Source: Desulfobacterales bacterium (GTDB taxonomy: Bacteria; Desulfobacterota; Desulfobacteria; Desulfobacterales; Desulfosalsimonadaceae). From it: a DNA stretch of 13,920 bases. Of the stretch, positions 8,701 to 13,920 are shown piece after piece. Within the stretch, counting starts at the first letter, position 1. Each line of letters begins with the position of its first letter. Below the pieces are notes generated by a model, which saw only the letters and a program-made list of their open reading frames with translations, had not been told where the DNA came from and did not search any database. Made by a program: the position numbers and the translations under genes. Where the stretch lies: NCBI GenBank assembly GCA_029933295.1, contig JAOZOL010000040.1:1-13920 (forward strand). The letters are read 5' to 3'.

Positions 8701-9841
8701 CGGGACGAAGTCTTCTGTAAATATCTATTAATGATTCTTCTTTTGTTGTGACTTTATCTACAAGAAGTGTCTTTTGAATGGCATTACTGGCATAGGGTCC
8801 TTCCATTACCAGAACATCAAATACCTTAATGCCCGAATCAATTATTTCCTTTTGCAACTCTTCTTCAATGATATCATTTGATTTTGCAATCAACTCCCCG
8901 GATTTTGGGTGTAAAACCTCACCTGCCAGGACACGGCCCAAAAGGTCGTCCTTGGCCAGAGGGAGCAATTCTACCCCTGCATCCAAAAGCTCCTTAATCG
9001 CCTTTTTGGTGTATATCCGCCCCTTCTTCACCACCACCTTACCGGTTTTTGGATTCACAACATCCTTGCCCGGACGCTGGCCTTTCAATATTTCGGGATT
9101 CAGTTCCCGAAAGAGCTGTTTTCTCTTGATAAAAATTTTCTCTTTTTTAAAAAAATATGACAAAATATCATCGTCATTATAACCAAGCGCTTTAAATAAA
9201 AGTGTAATTGGAAACTTGCGGCGCCTGTCAATACGGATGTTAACGATATCTTTTGGATCGATTTCCATATCAATCCATGAACCGCGAACGGGAATAATTC
9301 TGGCGGAATAAATTATTTTCCCGCTGGAATGAACTTTCCCTTTATCATGGTCAAAAAAAACACCCGAAGACCGATGAAGCTGGCTGACGACCGCCCGCTC
9401 CGTACCGTTAATGATAAATGTGCCCTTTTCAGTCATCAATGGAATCGTGCCGAAATAGATTTCCTGTTCCTTGATATCACGAATATTTGAGACCCCGGAA
9501 ACCTTATCAACATCATAAACAACGAGCCTGACCCGGATTCTTAAAGAAATCTCATATGTCATGCCCCGGTTTATGCACTCACCGACCGAGTGCTTAATTT
9601 CAGCAAAATGATAGGATACAAATTCAAGAGAGGCGGTATTGGTAAAGTCCTTAATCGGAAAAACAGAATTAAAAACAGACTGCAGACCGGAATCTTTCCG
9701 ATTCTCCGGCAAAACATCCATTTGAAGAAAGCGGTTATATGAATCACGCTGCATCCCGATCAGATCAGGAATATCAACAATAGATTTTATATGACCGAAA
9801 TTCTTTCTTATTCGTTTATAATTCGGGGGATTTAGTGTCAT
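5744..9841 (-). CDS. rpoB: DNA-directed RNA polymerase subunit beta
   Basis: The protein is 1365 residues from the preferred start (E. coli 1342). It forms the beta pincer of RNA polymerase and contributes active-site lysines. The rifampicin-binding cluster lies at 515-545 (GTSQLSQFLDQTNPLSE at its start), with Gln521, Asp524, His534, Arg537 and Ser539 all of the sensitive type; the E. coli Asn518 position is Thr526. The KMAGRHGNKG motif (1090-1099) holds the catalytic-site Lys1090 and Lys1098. Insertions of proteobacterial type are present at about 230-345 (SI1) and 940-1060 (SI2). The ATG at 9839-9841 begins MTLNPPNYKRIRKNFG, matching the family start, with GGGAG 5 nt upstream. A start 26 codons earlier would run through the terminator stem and is rejected. 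rpoC follows closely. Confidence 0.98.
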   Translation of the reverse strand: MTLNPPNYKRIRKNFGHIKSIVDIPDLIGMQRDSYNRFLQMDVLPENRKDSGLQSVFNSVFPIKDFTNTASLEFVSYHFAEIKHSVGECINRGMTYEISLRIRVRLVVYDVDKVSGVSNIRDIKEQEIYFGTIPLMTEKGTFIINGTERAVVSQLHRSSGVFFDHDKGKVHSSGKIIYSARIIPVRGSWIDMEIDPKDIVNIRIDRRRKFPITLLFKALGYNDDDILSYFFKKEKIFIKRKQLFRELNPEILKGQRPGKDVVNPKTGKVVVKKGRIYTKKAIKELLDAGVELLPLAKDDLLGRVLAGEVLHPKSGELIAKSNDIIEEELQKEIIDSGIKVFDVLVMEGPYASNAIQKTLLVDKVTTKEESLIDIYRRLRPGNPATPEVAQEFVDHLFFRNAYYDLSGVGRLKINHRLNTNTPIDIRTLRKEDILLTTKTLVELRDNQGAVDDIDHLGNRRVRAVGELLENQYRIGLVRMERAIKERMSMQEVDALMPNDLVNPKPVSAVVREFFGTSQLSQFLDQTNPLSETTHKRRLSALGPGGLTRDRAGFEVRDVHPSHYGRICPIETPEGPNIGLIVSLCTYARVNEFGFIETPYRVVKDSVVSDEIKMLSAFEEQEHPIAQANAPVNEKNEYVNPIVISRVDGEFMRVGREDIELMDISPNQLVSASASLIPFLENDDANRALMGSNMMRQAVPLMEPQAPFVGTGIEGVVARDSGVTVVARRDGKVVDVDASRIVLKHKPSDDPAEKDVTIYNLSKFIRSNQNTCFNHRPIVRKGEEVRDGDVIADGPATEKGELALGKNVTVAFMPWGGYNFEDSILVSERLVKDNVFTSVHVEEFEVLARDTKLGKEEITRDIPNVGEEALKDLDECGIIRLGAEIGPGDILVGKVTPKGETQLSPEEKLLRAIFGEKAGEVKDTSLRVPPGVSGIVIDAKVFSRRGVEKDDRSRSIEDEEILLLEKDRDDELNIIKEIARNEIAALIVGKQCAADLTSGKKILIPKNTRIDRKRLDAIAISKLESMVLKDAKADEQLKEILALYSEKTDLVRRVYADQASVFERGDDLPPGVIKMIKVYIAMKRKLSVGDKMAGRHGNKGVVSRILPEEDLPYFKDGRSVDMVLNPLGVPSRMNVGQILEIHLGRAAKGLGDQINAMLEAEKAKELRAKFKKIFTQASAKAQIDTMTDEDLYVFAKDYKDGVFMNTPVFDGAKEEEIKTLLTEAGLSRTGDAILFDGRTGEPFDGKVTVGAMYMLKLHHLVDDKLHARSIGPYSLVTQQPLGGKAQFGGQRLGEMEVWAMEAYGAAHALQEFLTVKSDDMAGRTRMYEKIVKGQNEFEPGLPESFRVLTKELHSLGLDVTLLEDKD

Positions 9842-9846
9842 ATTGA

Positions 9847-9851
9847 CTCCC
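9847..9851 (-). promoter_or_regulatory. Ribosome binding site fixing the rpoB start
   Basis: GGGAG is 5 nt upstream of the ATG at 9839-9841. It supports this start over the in-frame ATG at 9917-9919, whose added residues would be encoded by the terminator hairpin. Confidence 0.75.
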
Positions 9852-9871
9852 GTATCGGTTAAAAATATCTT

Positions 9872-9905
9872 AAAAAAACAGCAGCCCGGAAATATCCGGG
9901 CGCTG
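9872..9905 (-). terminator. Intrinsic terminator/attenuator between rplL and rpoB
   Basis: On the minus strand GCCCGGA (9895-9901 arm) and TCCGGGC (9884-9890 arm) form a 7-bp GC-rich stem with a 4-nt loop, extended by CAGC/GCTG with one bulged base. Seven T residues follow (9872-9878). This is a textbook intrinsic terminator placed 56 nt after the rplL stop and 31 nt before the rpoB start. I see no clear promoter between it and rpoB, so rpoBC expression probably depends on partial readthrough, as in the rplL-rpoB attenuator of E. coli. Confidence 0.88.
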
Positions 9906-9960
9906 AATTTCACCTTCAATCAAATATTATAATAATTTACCTTAATCATTATAAATATGA

Positions 9961-10347
9961 TTATTTAATTTCTACTTGCGCACCTGCAGCTTCGAGTTTC
10001 TCTTTGATCTTTTCAGCTTCTTCCTTCGCCAGCCCCTCTTTTACCGGGGTCGGTACGCCTTCAACCAGGGCTTTGGCCTCTTTCAGACCGAGACTGGTGA
10101 TGGCTCGTACTTCCTTGATCACCTGAATCTTTTTATCACCAAATGTTGTCATGATAACATCAAATTCAGTCTTTTCTTCCGCTGCCGCTCCGGCATCACC
10201 CCCTGCAGCAACAGCGCCGGCCACTGCAACAGGCGCTGCCGCGGATACGCCGAATTTTTCTTCCAGTTCTTTCACCAGTTCCGACAACTCCAGAACTGAC
10301 ATATTAGCTATAAACTCAATTACATCTTCTTTAGTAACTTCTGCCAT
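9961..10347 (-). CDS. rplL: 50S ribosomal protein L7/L12
   Basis: The protein is 128 residues. Residues 1-35 form the helical dimerisation domain that binds L10. A flexible hinge of Ala, Gly, Val and Pro runs from about 36 to 57. The globular C-terminal domain (about 58-128) carries the conserved KKIQVIKEVR and GLKEAKALVEGVP segments that recruit and activate translational GTPases such as EF-Tu and EF-G. The start ATG has GGAGG (10355-10359) 7 nt upstream. It follows rplJ by 67 AT-rich nt without a terminator, so the two are cotranscribed. L12 is needed in several copies per ribosome; its strong ribosome binding site and the terminator just downstream, which reduces rpoB readthrough, fit that excess. 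Confidence 0.98.
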   Translation of the reverse strand: MAEVTKEDVIEFIANMSVLELSELVKELEEKFGVSAAAPVAVAGAVAAGGDAGAAAEEKTEFDVIMTTFGDKKIQVIKEVRAITSLGLKEAKALVEGVPTPVKEGLAKEEAEKIKEKLEAAGAQVEIK

Positions 10348-10414
10348 GGTTTTTCCTCCAAATTATATATAACCTATTTAAATTTATTTATTTTATTATT
10401 CAACTATACCCTTA

Positions 10415-10939
10415 TCACGCTGCTTCTTTTTGATCTTTGATCGCCTGCAACGCATAAAGTAACTTTTCAGGAACATTATTTAAAGCCCTCACAAATGCGG
10501 TCGGAACCCCATTCATCGTTGAAAGCACCTGAGCCAGCAATACATCGCGAGAAGGCAGAGCGGAAAGGCTTTTTATCGCATTGATATCCAAAACTTTCCC
10601 CGCCATTACGCCGATCTTTATTTCAAGCTTATCATTTTCTTTGGCAAAATCCGACAGCACCTTTGCCGGCGAAACAGGATCTTCATAGCTCATGGCGATG
10701 GCGCTTGGGCCTTGAAAATGGTCTTTAATCAACGCCACATCCGTATCTTCTGCTGCCCGGATAAGCATGGTATTTTTGACGACCTTATATTCAACATTTG
10801 ATTCTTTAAGTTTTCGCCGCAGCTCATTGATCGTATCAACATCAAGCCCCTTGTAGTCCGTTAAAATAATAATTTTGGACTCAGCAAACTTCTGATGAAG
10901 CGTTTCAACAAGCTGTTTTTTTTCAATTTTATTTAGCAA
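10415..10939 (-). CDS. rplJ: 50S ribosomal protein L10
   Basis: The protein is 174 residues from the preferred start (E. coli 165). The N-terminal domain binds the L11 region of 23S rRNA; typical segments are TDYKGLDVDTINELRRKL, VVKNTMLIRAA and GPSAIAMSYEDP. The long C-terminal helix (about 135-174) anchors L7/L12 dimers to form the ribosomal stalk. I chose the TTG at 10937-10939 because a full GGAGG (10947-10951) lies 7 nt upstream and the protein then begins MLNKIEKKQLV, as expected for the family. The ATG at 10990 is rejected because the extension would translate the leader RNA. Expression is likely controlled by L10 or the L10-L12 complex binding the leader upstream. Confidence 0.96.
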   Translation of the reverse strand: MLNKIEKKQLVETLHQKFAESKIIILTDYKGLDVDTINELRRKLKESNVEYKVVKNTMLIRAAEDTDVALIKDHFQGPSAIAMSYEDPVSPAKVLSDFAKENDKLEIKIGVMAGKVLDINAIKSLSALPSRDVLLAQVLSTMNGVPTAFVRALNNVPEKLLYALQAIKDQKEAA

Positions 10940-10946
10940 TTTTACA

Positions 10947-10979
10947 CCTCCTTTCTTAATCTGTAAAAACCAAAGGAAG
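10947..10979 (-). promoter_or_regulatory. Hairpin able to hide the rplJ ribosome binding site
   Basis: The rplJ ribosome binding region AAAGGAGG (10947-10954) can pair over 8 bp, with one G-U, to CTTCCTTT (10972-10979), enclosing a 17-nt loop. It sits directly between the L10-leader core and the start codon. This gives a plausible route from L10 binding to translational repression. The pairing is seen directly; the regulatory role is inferred. Confidence 0.55.
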
Positions 10980-10991
10980 TCACAGCGCAAG

Positions 10992-11054
10992 AAAGACTGC
11001 CTCGGCAGGTCGGGACATCCCGGTTATACACTTTTCAGTGAACCTACGGTCTTT
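10992..11054 (-). ncRNA. L10 leader (autoregulatory ribosomal protein leader RNA)
   Basis: On the minus strand AAAGAC (11049-11054) pairs with GTCTTT (10992-10997), and AGGT (11042-11045) pairs with ACCT (11007-11010). The asymmetric loop between them, CGT against GCCGAGGCA-type bases, resembles the kink-turn-like part of the L10 leader family. Inside are two perfect hairpins: CACT-GAAA-AGTG (11029-11040) and CGGG-ATGT-CCCG (11011-11022). The signature GACCGTAGGT ... ACCTGCCGAGG matches what I recall of this family, where L10 with L12 binds to repress rplJL. Only the rplJ ribosome binding region lies between it and the gene. Confidence 0.85.
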
Positions 11055-11071
11055 GACAGGATTTTTTAAAT

Positions 11072-11099
11072 TTTATATTTAACCATCCATGTGTGTTAT
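11072..11099 (-). promoter_or_regulatory. Likely promoter of rplJ-rplL
   Basis: A -10 TATAAA (11072-11077, 5 of 6 matches) is preceded after 16 nt by ATAACA (11094-11099, 4 of 6). It lies just downstream of the rplA terminator, and its predicted transcript start, near 11065, is about 10 nt before the L10-leader stem. The position supports it more than the hexamers do. Confidence 0.5.
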
Positions 11100-11144
11100 A
11101 CGATCTGCACCATCACACTATGCACGATATTTGATTCTTATAAG

Positions 11145-11177
11145 AAAAAATCGGTTATGCATAAAATTACATAACCG
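11145..11177 (-). terminator. Intrinsic terminator after rplA
   Basis: CGGTTATG (11170-11177 arm) and CATAACCG (11152-11159 arm) form a perfect 8-bp stem with a 10-nt loop. After one A comes a run of six T (11145-11150) on the minus strand. It begins 27 nt after the rplA stop codon and separates rplKA from rplJL. Confidence 0.87.
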
Positions 11178-11204
11178 TTTAACTGTTTCAATTATATATA
11201 TATT

Positions 11205-11909
11205 CTATTTCAGCAAATCTTTTACATATACCGGATCAATCTTAAAACCGGGTCCCATTGTTGTGGAAATAGCGATACTTCGGATATATGTCCCCTTGCT
11301 TGAAGCCGGCTTGATCCTGACAACCGTATCGATAAATGCTATGATATTTCCCAGAATTTTTTCCGCACCAAAAGACACCTTGCCCATGGGCGAATGAATA
11401 ATACCGGCTTTTTCAACCCGAAAGTCAATTTTGCCAGCCTTTAATTCATTTATAGCTTTTCCCACTTCAAAAGTAACAGTGCCTGTTTTGGCATTCGGCA
11501 TCAACCCCCTGGGGCCTAATATTTTACCGATTTTTCCAACAGAAGCCATCACATCCGGAGTCGCAACCGCTTTATCAAACCCGAACCAGCCGCCCTTGAT
11601 CTTTTCAATCAATTCATCATTACCGACAAAATCAGCGCCCGCTTCCTCGGCCTCTTTTTCCTTTTCACCTTTTGCAAATACAAGGACCTTGACGGCTTTC
11701 CCAAGCCCGTTTGGCAGAATAATTGAACCGCGAACCATCTGATCAGCATGTCGGGGATCAACTCCCAGCCTCACCGCAATATCGATGGTTTCGTCAAATT
11801 TTGCAAATGATGAGGCAACCATTGCCTCAACCGCCTCTTCAAACGTATATCGCTTTAGCGGGTCGACTTTTGATTTTGCTTCTCGAAATTTTTTCCCACG
11901 TTTTGGCAT
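11205..11909 (-). CDS. rplA: 50S ribosomal protein L1
   Basis: The protein is 234 residues, the same length as E. coli L1. It builds the mobile L1 stalk that guides deacylated tRNA from the E site. Landmarks are the GPRGLMPNAKTGTV segment (132-145) in the second domain and the TTMGPGFKID C-terminal motif (216-225). It starts 26 nt after the rplK stop, so the pair is one transcript. An AGGA lies only 4 nt before the ATG; a better AAGGAG is 13 nt away, so translation may be partly coupled to rplK. In E. coli, L1 represses the rplKA mRNA; a possible target lies upstream of rplK. The strong terminator just downstream ends the unit. Confidence 0.98.
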   Translation of the reverse strand: MPKRGKKFREAKSKVDPLKRYTFEEAVEAMVASSFAKFDETIDIAVRLGVDPRHADQMVRGSIILPNGLGKAVKVLVFAKGEKEKEAEEAGADFVGNDELIEKIKGGWFGFDKAVATPDVMASVGKIGKILGPRGLMPNAKTGTVTFEVGKAINELKAGKIDFRVEKAGIIHSPMGKVSFGAEKILGNIIAFIDTVVRIKPASSKGTYIRSIAISTTMGPGFKIDPVYVKDLLK

Positions 11910-11935
11910 GGTATCCTATTTACTCCTTTTTCAAA

Positions 11936-12358
11936 TTAAACGACTTCAAGCCCCATACTTCTAGCCGTTCCTTCAATAATTCGACATGCATTCTCCAGAT
12001 CGGTCGCATTTAAATCCGTCATTTTCGTCTTTGCAATATCTTCCACCTGGGCCCGGGTGACCTTGCCTACCTTTTCCGTTTTCGGCTCCCCGGATCCTTT
12101 TGCGATCCCAGCAGCTTTTTTCAACAAAACCGCAGCAGGAGGCGTTTTCGTTATAAAGGAAAAAGACTTGTCTTGGTAAACCGTTAATACGACCGGAATA
12201 ATCATCCCTTCATCATTAGCCGTACGGGCATTAAATGCTTTACAAAAATCCATAATATTTACGCCGTGCTGACCCAGCGCAGGACCGATAGGGGGTGACG
12301 GGTTGGCCTTACCGGCCGTCACTTGAAGTTTAACCTGCGCTATCACTTTTTTTGCCAT
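11936..12358 (-). CDS. rplK: 50S ribosomal protein L11
   Basis: The protein is 140 residues, close to the usual 141-142. The N-terminal domain includes the proline-rich PSPPIGPALGQHGVNI segment (20-35), where thiostrepton and RelA-related effects act in other bacteria. The C-terminal domain (about 70-140, including TKTPPAAVLLKKAAGI and EGTARSMGLEV) binds the GTPase-associated centre of 23S rRNA. A GGGAG site lies 10 nt before the ATG. The gene is 117 nt downstream of nusG with inverted repeats in between, and rplA follows after 26 nt. Confidence 0.98.
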   Translation of the reverse strand: MAKKVIAQVKLQVTAGKANPSPPIGPALGQHGVNIMDFCKAFNARTANDEGMIIPVVLTVYQDKSFSFITKTPPAAVLLKKAAGIAKGSGEPKTEKVGKVTRAQVEDIAKTKMTDLNATDLENACRIIEGTARSMGLEVV

Positions 12359-12392
12359 ATTAATTATACTCCCAACATTTTTTTAACAACCG

Positions 12393-12455
12393 GACAAAAA
12401 ACCTCTTTCATGCTTTCTGACCGGCAGGGGACTTTGTCAGCATACTAGTGCCGGT
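12393..12455 (-). promoter_or_regulatory. Structured leader upstream of rplK (possible L1 control site)
   Basis: Two alternative pairings are visible on the minus strand: ACCGGCA (12449-12455) with TGCCGGT (12420-12426), 7 bp; and GACAAA (12433-12438) with TTTGTC (12393-12398), 6 bp. They overlap and may exclude each other. A weak promoter-like pair, TTGTCT (12461-12466) and TATGCT (12439-12444) spaced 16 nt apart, would start a transcript near the second stem. In E. coli, L1 binds the leader of this operon, so a regulatory role is reasonable but not shown. Confidence 0.35.
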
Positions 12456-12475
12456 GTTATAGACAAGCCCATTAT

Positions 12476-13006
12476 TTAATTTTTTGCCACCTGGACAAAA
12501 TCCAGTTCAACCGGGGTTGAACGCCCAAAAATACTTACCAGAACCTTCAATTTGCCTTTCTCGGGATTGACATCCTCCACCGTACCGTTAAAATTGGTAA
12601 ACGGCCCATCAACCACACGGATTTCATCCCCTAATTCAAAATAGAACTTCGGCTGGGGCTTTAACTTCCCGGCCTCCATTCGATTTAAAATATATGTTGC
12701 CTCTTCATCACTGATCGCAACCGGCTTGTCCCGGCCTCCTAAAAAACCGGTCACCTTTGCCGTTGCGTTAACCATATGCCACGTTTCTTCATCCAGCTCC
12801 ATCTGAATCAAAATATAACCCGGATAAAACTTACGATTGGACGTTTTACGCTTTCCTTTAATCAGCTCCACGACCTGTTCAGTGGGTAAAACCACCTCAC
12901 CAAACTTTTCAGGATTAGAAAACGCGGCTATCCGCTCCTCAAGATTGACCTTGACCTTGGCTTCAAACCCGGAATAAACATGAAGTATATACCATTTGAG
13001 CGCCAT
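12476..13006 (-). CDS. nusG: Transcription termination/antitermination factor NusG
   Basis: The protein is 176 residues. The NGN domain spans about 1-110 with WYILHVYSGFE near the start and YPGYILIQMELDEETW in the middle; it binds the beta' clamp helices across the RNA polymerase cleft. The KOW domain (about 124-176, ELGDEIRVVDGPFTNFNGTVEDV) contacts Rho or ribosomal S10. NusG raises elongation processivity and couples transcription to translation or Rho. GAGG (13016-13019) is 9 nt upstream of the ATG. It lies 24 nt after secE, the standard bacterial pair. Its polymerase partner is encoded in the same window. Confidence 0.98.
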   Translation of the reverse strand: MALKWYILHVYSGFEAKVKVNLEERIAAFSNPEKFGEVVLPTEQVVELIKGKRKTSNRKFYPGYILIQMELDEETWHMVNATAKVTGFLGGRDKPVAISDEEATYILNRMEAGKLKPQPKFYFELGDEIRVVDGPFTNFNGTVEDVNPEKGKLKVLVSIFGRSTPVELDFVQVAKN

Positions 13007-13030
13007 ACGTTTTTACCTCACATACAAATT

Positions 13031-13438
13031 CTAAATAATCAATCGAATCAGGTTCGTTAAGCCGATATCAGCTATCCCGAGAAAAAACGCAATGATAAAA
13101 ACAAATACAATCACAACCGCTGTTGATCCGATGGTCTGATTCTTTGTTGGCCAGGCCACCTTTATCATTTCGATTTTTACTTCTCTGAAAAATTGAATCC
13201 AATTGCCAAAATACTTTTCCGCTATCCTCAGAACAGCAGATTGATCAGAGCCTGAAGTTCTTTTTGAAACAAGCACCTTTTTCTTTTTCTTCTCAACTCC
13301 GGCAGCCGGCATAGAAACACTTGTACCCCGGTCGGTTGCCTCAACATTACCTTTGGCGGTAATCACCGCTTCAGATCCGGCAACATCCTGCTTTTTTTTC
13401 TTCTGATGTGCCGATTTTTTCTTTTGAATACGTGCCAT
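13031..13438 (-). CDS. secE: Preprotein translocase subunit SecE with long lysine-rich N-terminus
   Basis: The protein is 135 residues, against about 60-65 for the minimal single-span form. The conserved core is at the C-terminal end: the amphipathic helix FFREVKIEMIKVAWPTKNQ (83-101) and one membrane span at about 104-124. SecE clamps SecY in the inner-membrane translocon. Residues 1-78 are hydrophilic with lysine runs (6-8, 13-16, 50-54) and no hydrophobic segment, so this is not the three-span E. coli form. The ATG has GAGGAG 5 nt upstream, which supports the long version; the internal Met43 has no comparable site. It lies between tRNA-Trp and nusG. Confidence 0.93.
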   Translation of the reverse strand: MARIQKKKSAHQKKKKQDVAGSEAVITAKGNVEATDRGTSVSMPAAGVEKKKKKVLVSKRTSGSDQSAVLRIAEKYFGNWIQFFREVKIEMIKVAWPTKNQTIGSTAVVIVFVFIIAFFLGIADIGLTNLIRLII

Positions 13439-13550
13439 TTAGACTCCTCAAAAAACATCGAAAGCTAAAAAGTTGAAAATCAAGCCGGCTATATACAAAC
13501 AGACATGATGAATATGTATTTTCAATTTTTGAGTTTTCGTTACTATTTAA

Positions 13551-13626
13551 TGGCAGGCCAGGAGGGATTTGAACCCCCAACCCCCGGATTTGGAGTCCGA
13601 CGCTCTGCCGTTAGAGCTACTGGCCT
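13551..13626 (-). tRNA. trnW: tRNA-Trp (CCA anticodon)
   Basis: A 76-nt cloverleaf with CCA encoded (13551-13553). The acceptor arms AGGCCAG and CTGGCCT pair fully. The D stem is GCTC/GAGC, the anticodon stem TCGGA/TCCGG with loop CTCCAAA giving anticodon CCA, and the T stem GGGGG/CCCTC with loop TTCAAAT. The discriminator base is G, as expected for bacterial tRNA-Trp. Placement between rpmG and secE is common in bacteria and suggests processing from a shared transcript. Confidence 0.97.
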
Positions 13627-13689
13627 GTACTTCGAAAACTTCACATAGCAGGTTGTTTCTCCTTTTAGCAAAAACAAACAACGCCACGA

Positions 13690-13839
13690 TTATTTTGTTT
13701 CCTTATGCAACGTATGCGACTTACAAAACCGACAATACTTTTTAAATTCAATTTTATCGGGCTTTGTACGTTTATTTTTAGTCGTTGAATAATTTCTTCT
13801 TTTGCATTGCGTACATGCAAGGGTCACATTCACTTTCAC
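13690..13839 (-). CDS. rpmG: 50S ribosomal protein L33, zinc-binding form
   Basis: This small gene encodes 49 residues starting MKVNVTLACTQCKRRNY and ending HTLHKETK. Two CxxC pairs, C9/C12 and C36/C39, make a zinc ribbon, so this is the C+ form of L33. L33 sits near the ribosomal E site on the 50S subunit. The start is GTG at 13837-13839 with AAAGGGG (13847-13853) 7 nt upstream; further GTG codons at residues 3 and 5 have worse spacing. It follows the tuf stop by 25 nt and precedes tRNA-Trp by 63 nt, so it is probably cotranscribed with tuf. Confidence 0.95.
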   Translation of the reverse strand: MKVNVTLACTQCKRRNYSTTKNKRTKPDKIEFKKYCRFCKSHTLHKETK

Positions 13840-13864
13840 AAAAACACCCCTTTTTTATATCAGA

Positions 13865-13920
13865 CTATTCGATAATTTCACTCACCACACCGGCGCCCAC
13901 TGTACGGCCGCCTTCTCTGA
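13865..13920 (-). CDS. tuf: Elongation factor Tu, C-terminal fragment (runs off the window)
   Basis: The last 17 codons read REGGRTVGAGVVSEIIE and end in TAG. This is the conserved end of EF-Tu domain III. The gene starts outside the window. rpmG follows after 25 nt, an order seen in many bacteria. It is the second tuf copy, in the same orientation as the one starting at position 36. Confidence 0.95.
   Translation of the reverse strand, partial: REGGRTVGAGVVSEIIE

Noticed and set aside
9842..9919. A 26-codon N-terminal extension of rpoB starting at the ATG at 9917-9919
   Set aside because: The extension is encoded by the terminator hairpin and does not resemble the beta N-terminus. The ATG at 9839-9841 has a GGGAG site at 5 nt and matches the family start.
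10940..10990. A 17-codon N-terminal extension of rplJ from the ATG at 10988-10990
   Set aside because: It would translate the end of the L10 leader region and the ribosome binding site itself. The TTG at 10937-10939 has GGAGG at 7 nt and gives the usual L10 start.
13473..13525. Inverted repeat TTGAAAAT/ATTTTCAA between tRNA-Trp and secE, followed by a short T-run
   Set aside because: The loop is 37 nt and the stem is AT-rich, too weak for a terminator; chance is likely in this composition.
13371..13580. A 69-codon open frame overlapping tRNA-Trp and the secE start
   Set aside because: It runs through the tRNA gene and overlaps secE in another frame, with no family resemblance.
13652..13682. 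Inverted repeat GTTGTTT/AAACAAC between rpmG and tRNA-Trp
   Set aside because: It has only 7 AT-rich pairs, a 17-nt loop and no T-run, so there is little reason to assign a function.

Overview
This window is the core transcription/translation locus of a bacterium, with every gene on the minus strand. In transcription order (high to low coordinates) it reads: tuf (3' end only), rpmG, tRNA-Trp, secE, nusG, rplK, rplA, rplJ, rplL, rpoB, rpoC, rpsL, rpsG, tuf (5' end only). The gene order (rpmG-trnW-secE-nusG-rplKAJL-rpoBC followed directly by the str genes), the fairly AT-rich intergenic spacers and the protein sequences suggest a member of the former Deltaproteobacteria, most likely a sulfate-reducer-like Desulfobacterota. 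That placement is an inference from sequence feel, not from a phylogeny.

Layout. 13865-13920 holds the last 17 codons of EF-Tu, followed by a zinc-type L33 gene, a tRNA-Trp with encoded CCA, secE with a long lysine-rich N-terminal extension, and nusG. Next come rplK-rplA, closed by a strong intrinsic terminator (11145-11177). rplJ-rplL then has its own likely promoter and a well-formed L10-leader RNA whose downstream part can pair with the rplJ ribosome binding site. A second strong intrinsic terminator (9872-9905) sits between rplL and rpoB, where readthrough would set rpoBC expression. rpoB and rpoC follow, separated by 40 nt with a perfect hairpin. A consensus -35 promoter between rpoC and rpsL (1167-1195) starts the rpsL-rpsG-tuf unit. 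fusA, normally between rpsG and tuf, is absent: only a 200-nt spacer with a perfect 10-bp hairpin is found there.

Most notable observation: the RNA polymerase beta' subunit carries an in-frame insert of about 99 residues (574-672, nt 3688-3984) that reads as a parvulin-type (PpiC/rotamase) peptidyl-prolyl isomerase domain. It lies between the catalytic NADFDGD loop and the bridge helix, and E. coli beta' has nothing at this site. Both parvulin histidines are kept, while the usual Cys/Asp position appears to be Ala.

Together these genes make the RNA polymerase catalytic subunits, the NusG coupling factor, the SecE translocon subunit, the ribosomal L1/L11/L10-L12 stalk proteins, S12, S7, L33 and EF-Tu. 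Apart from the beta' insert, the missing fusA and the intercistronic RNA structures, this is a conventional housekeeping region with no mobile elements, CRISPR or foreign genes. There is no gene-free stretch above 300 nt; the longest, 10940-11204, holds the rplA terminator, the rplJ promoter and the L10 leader.
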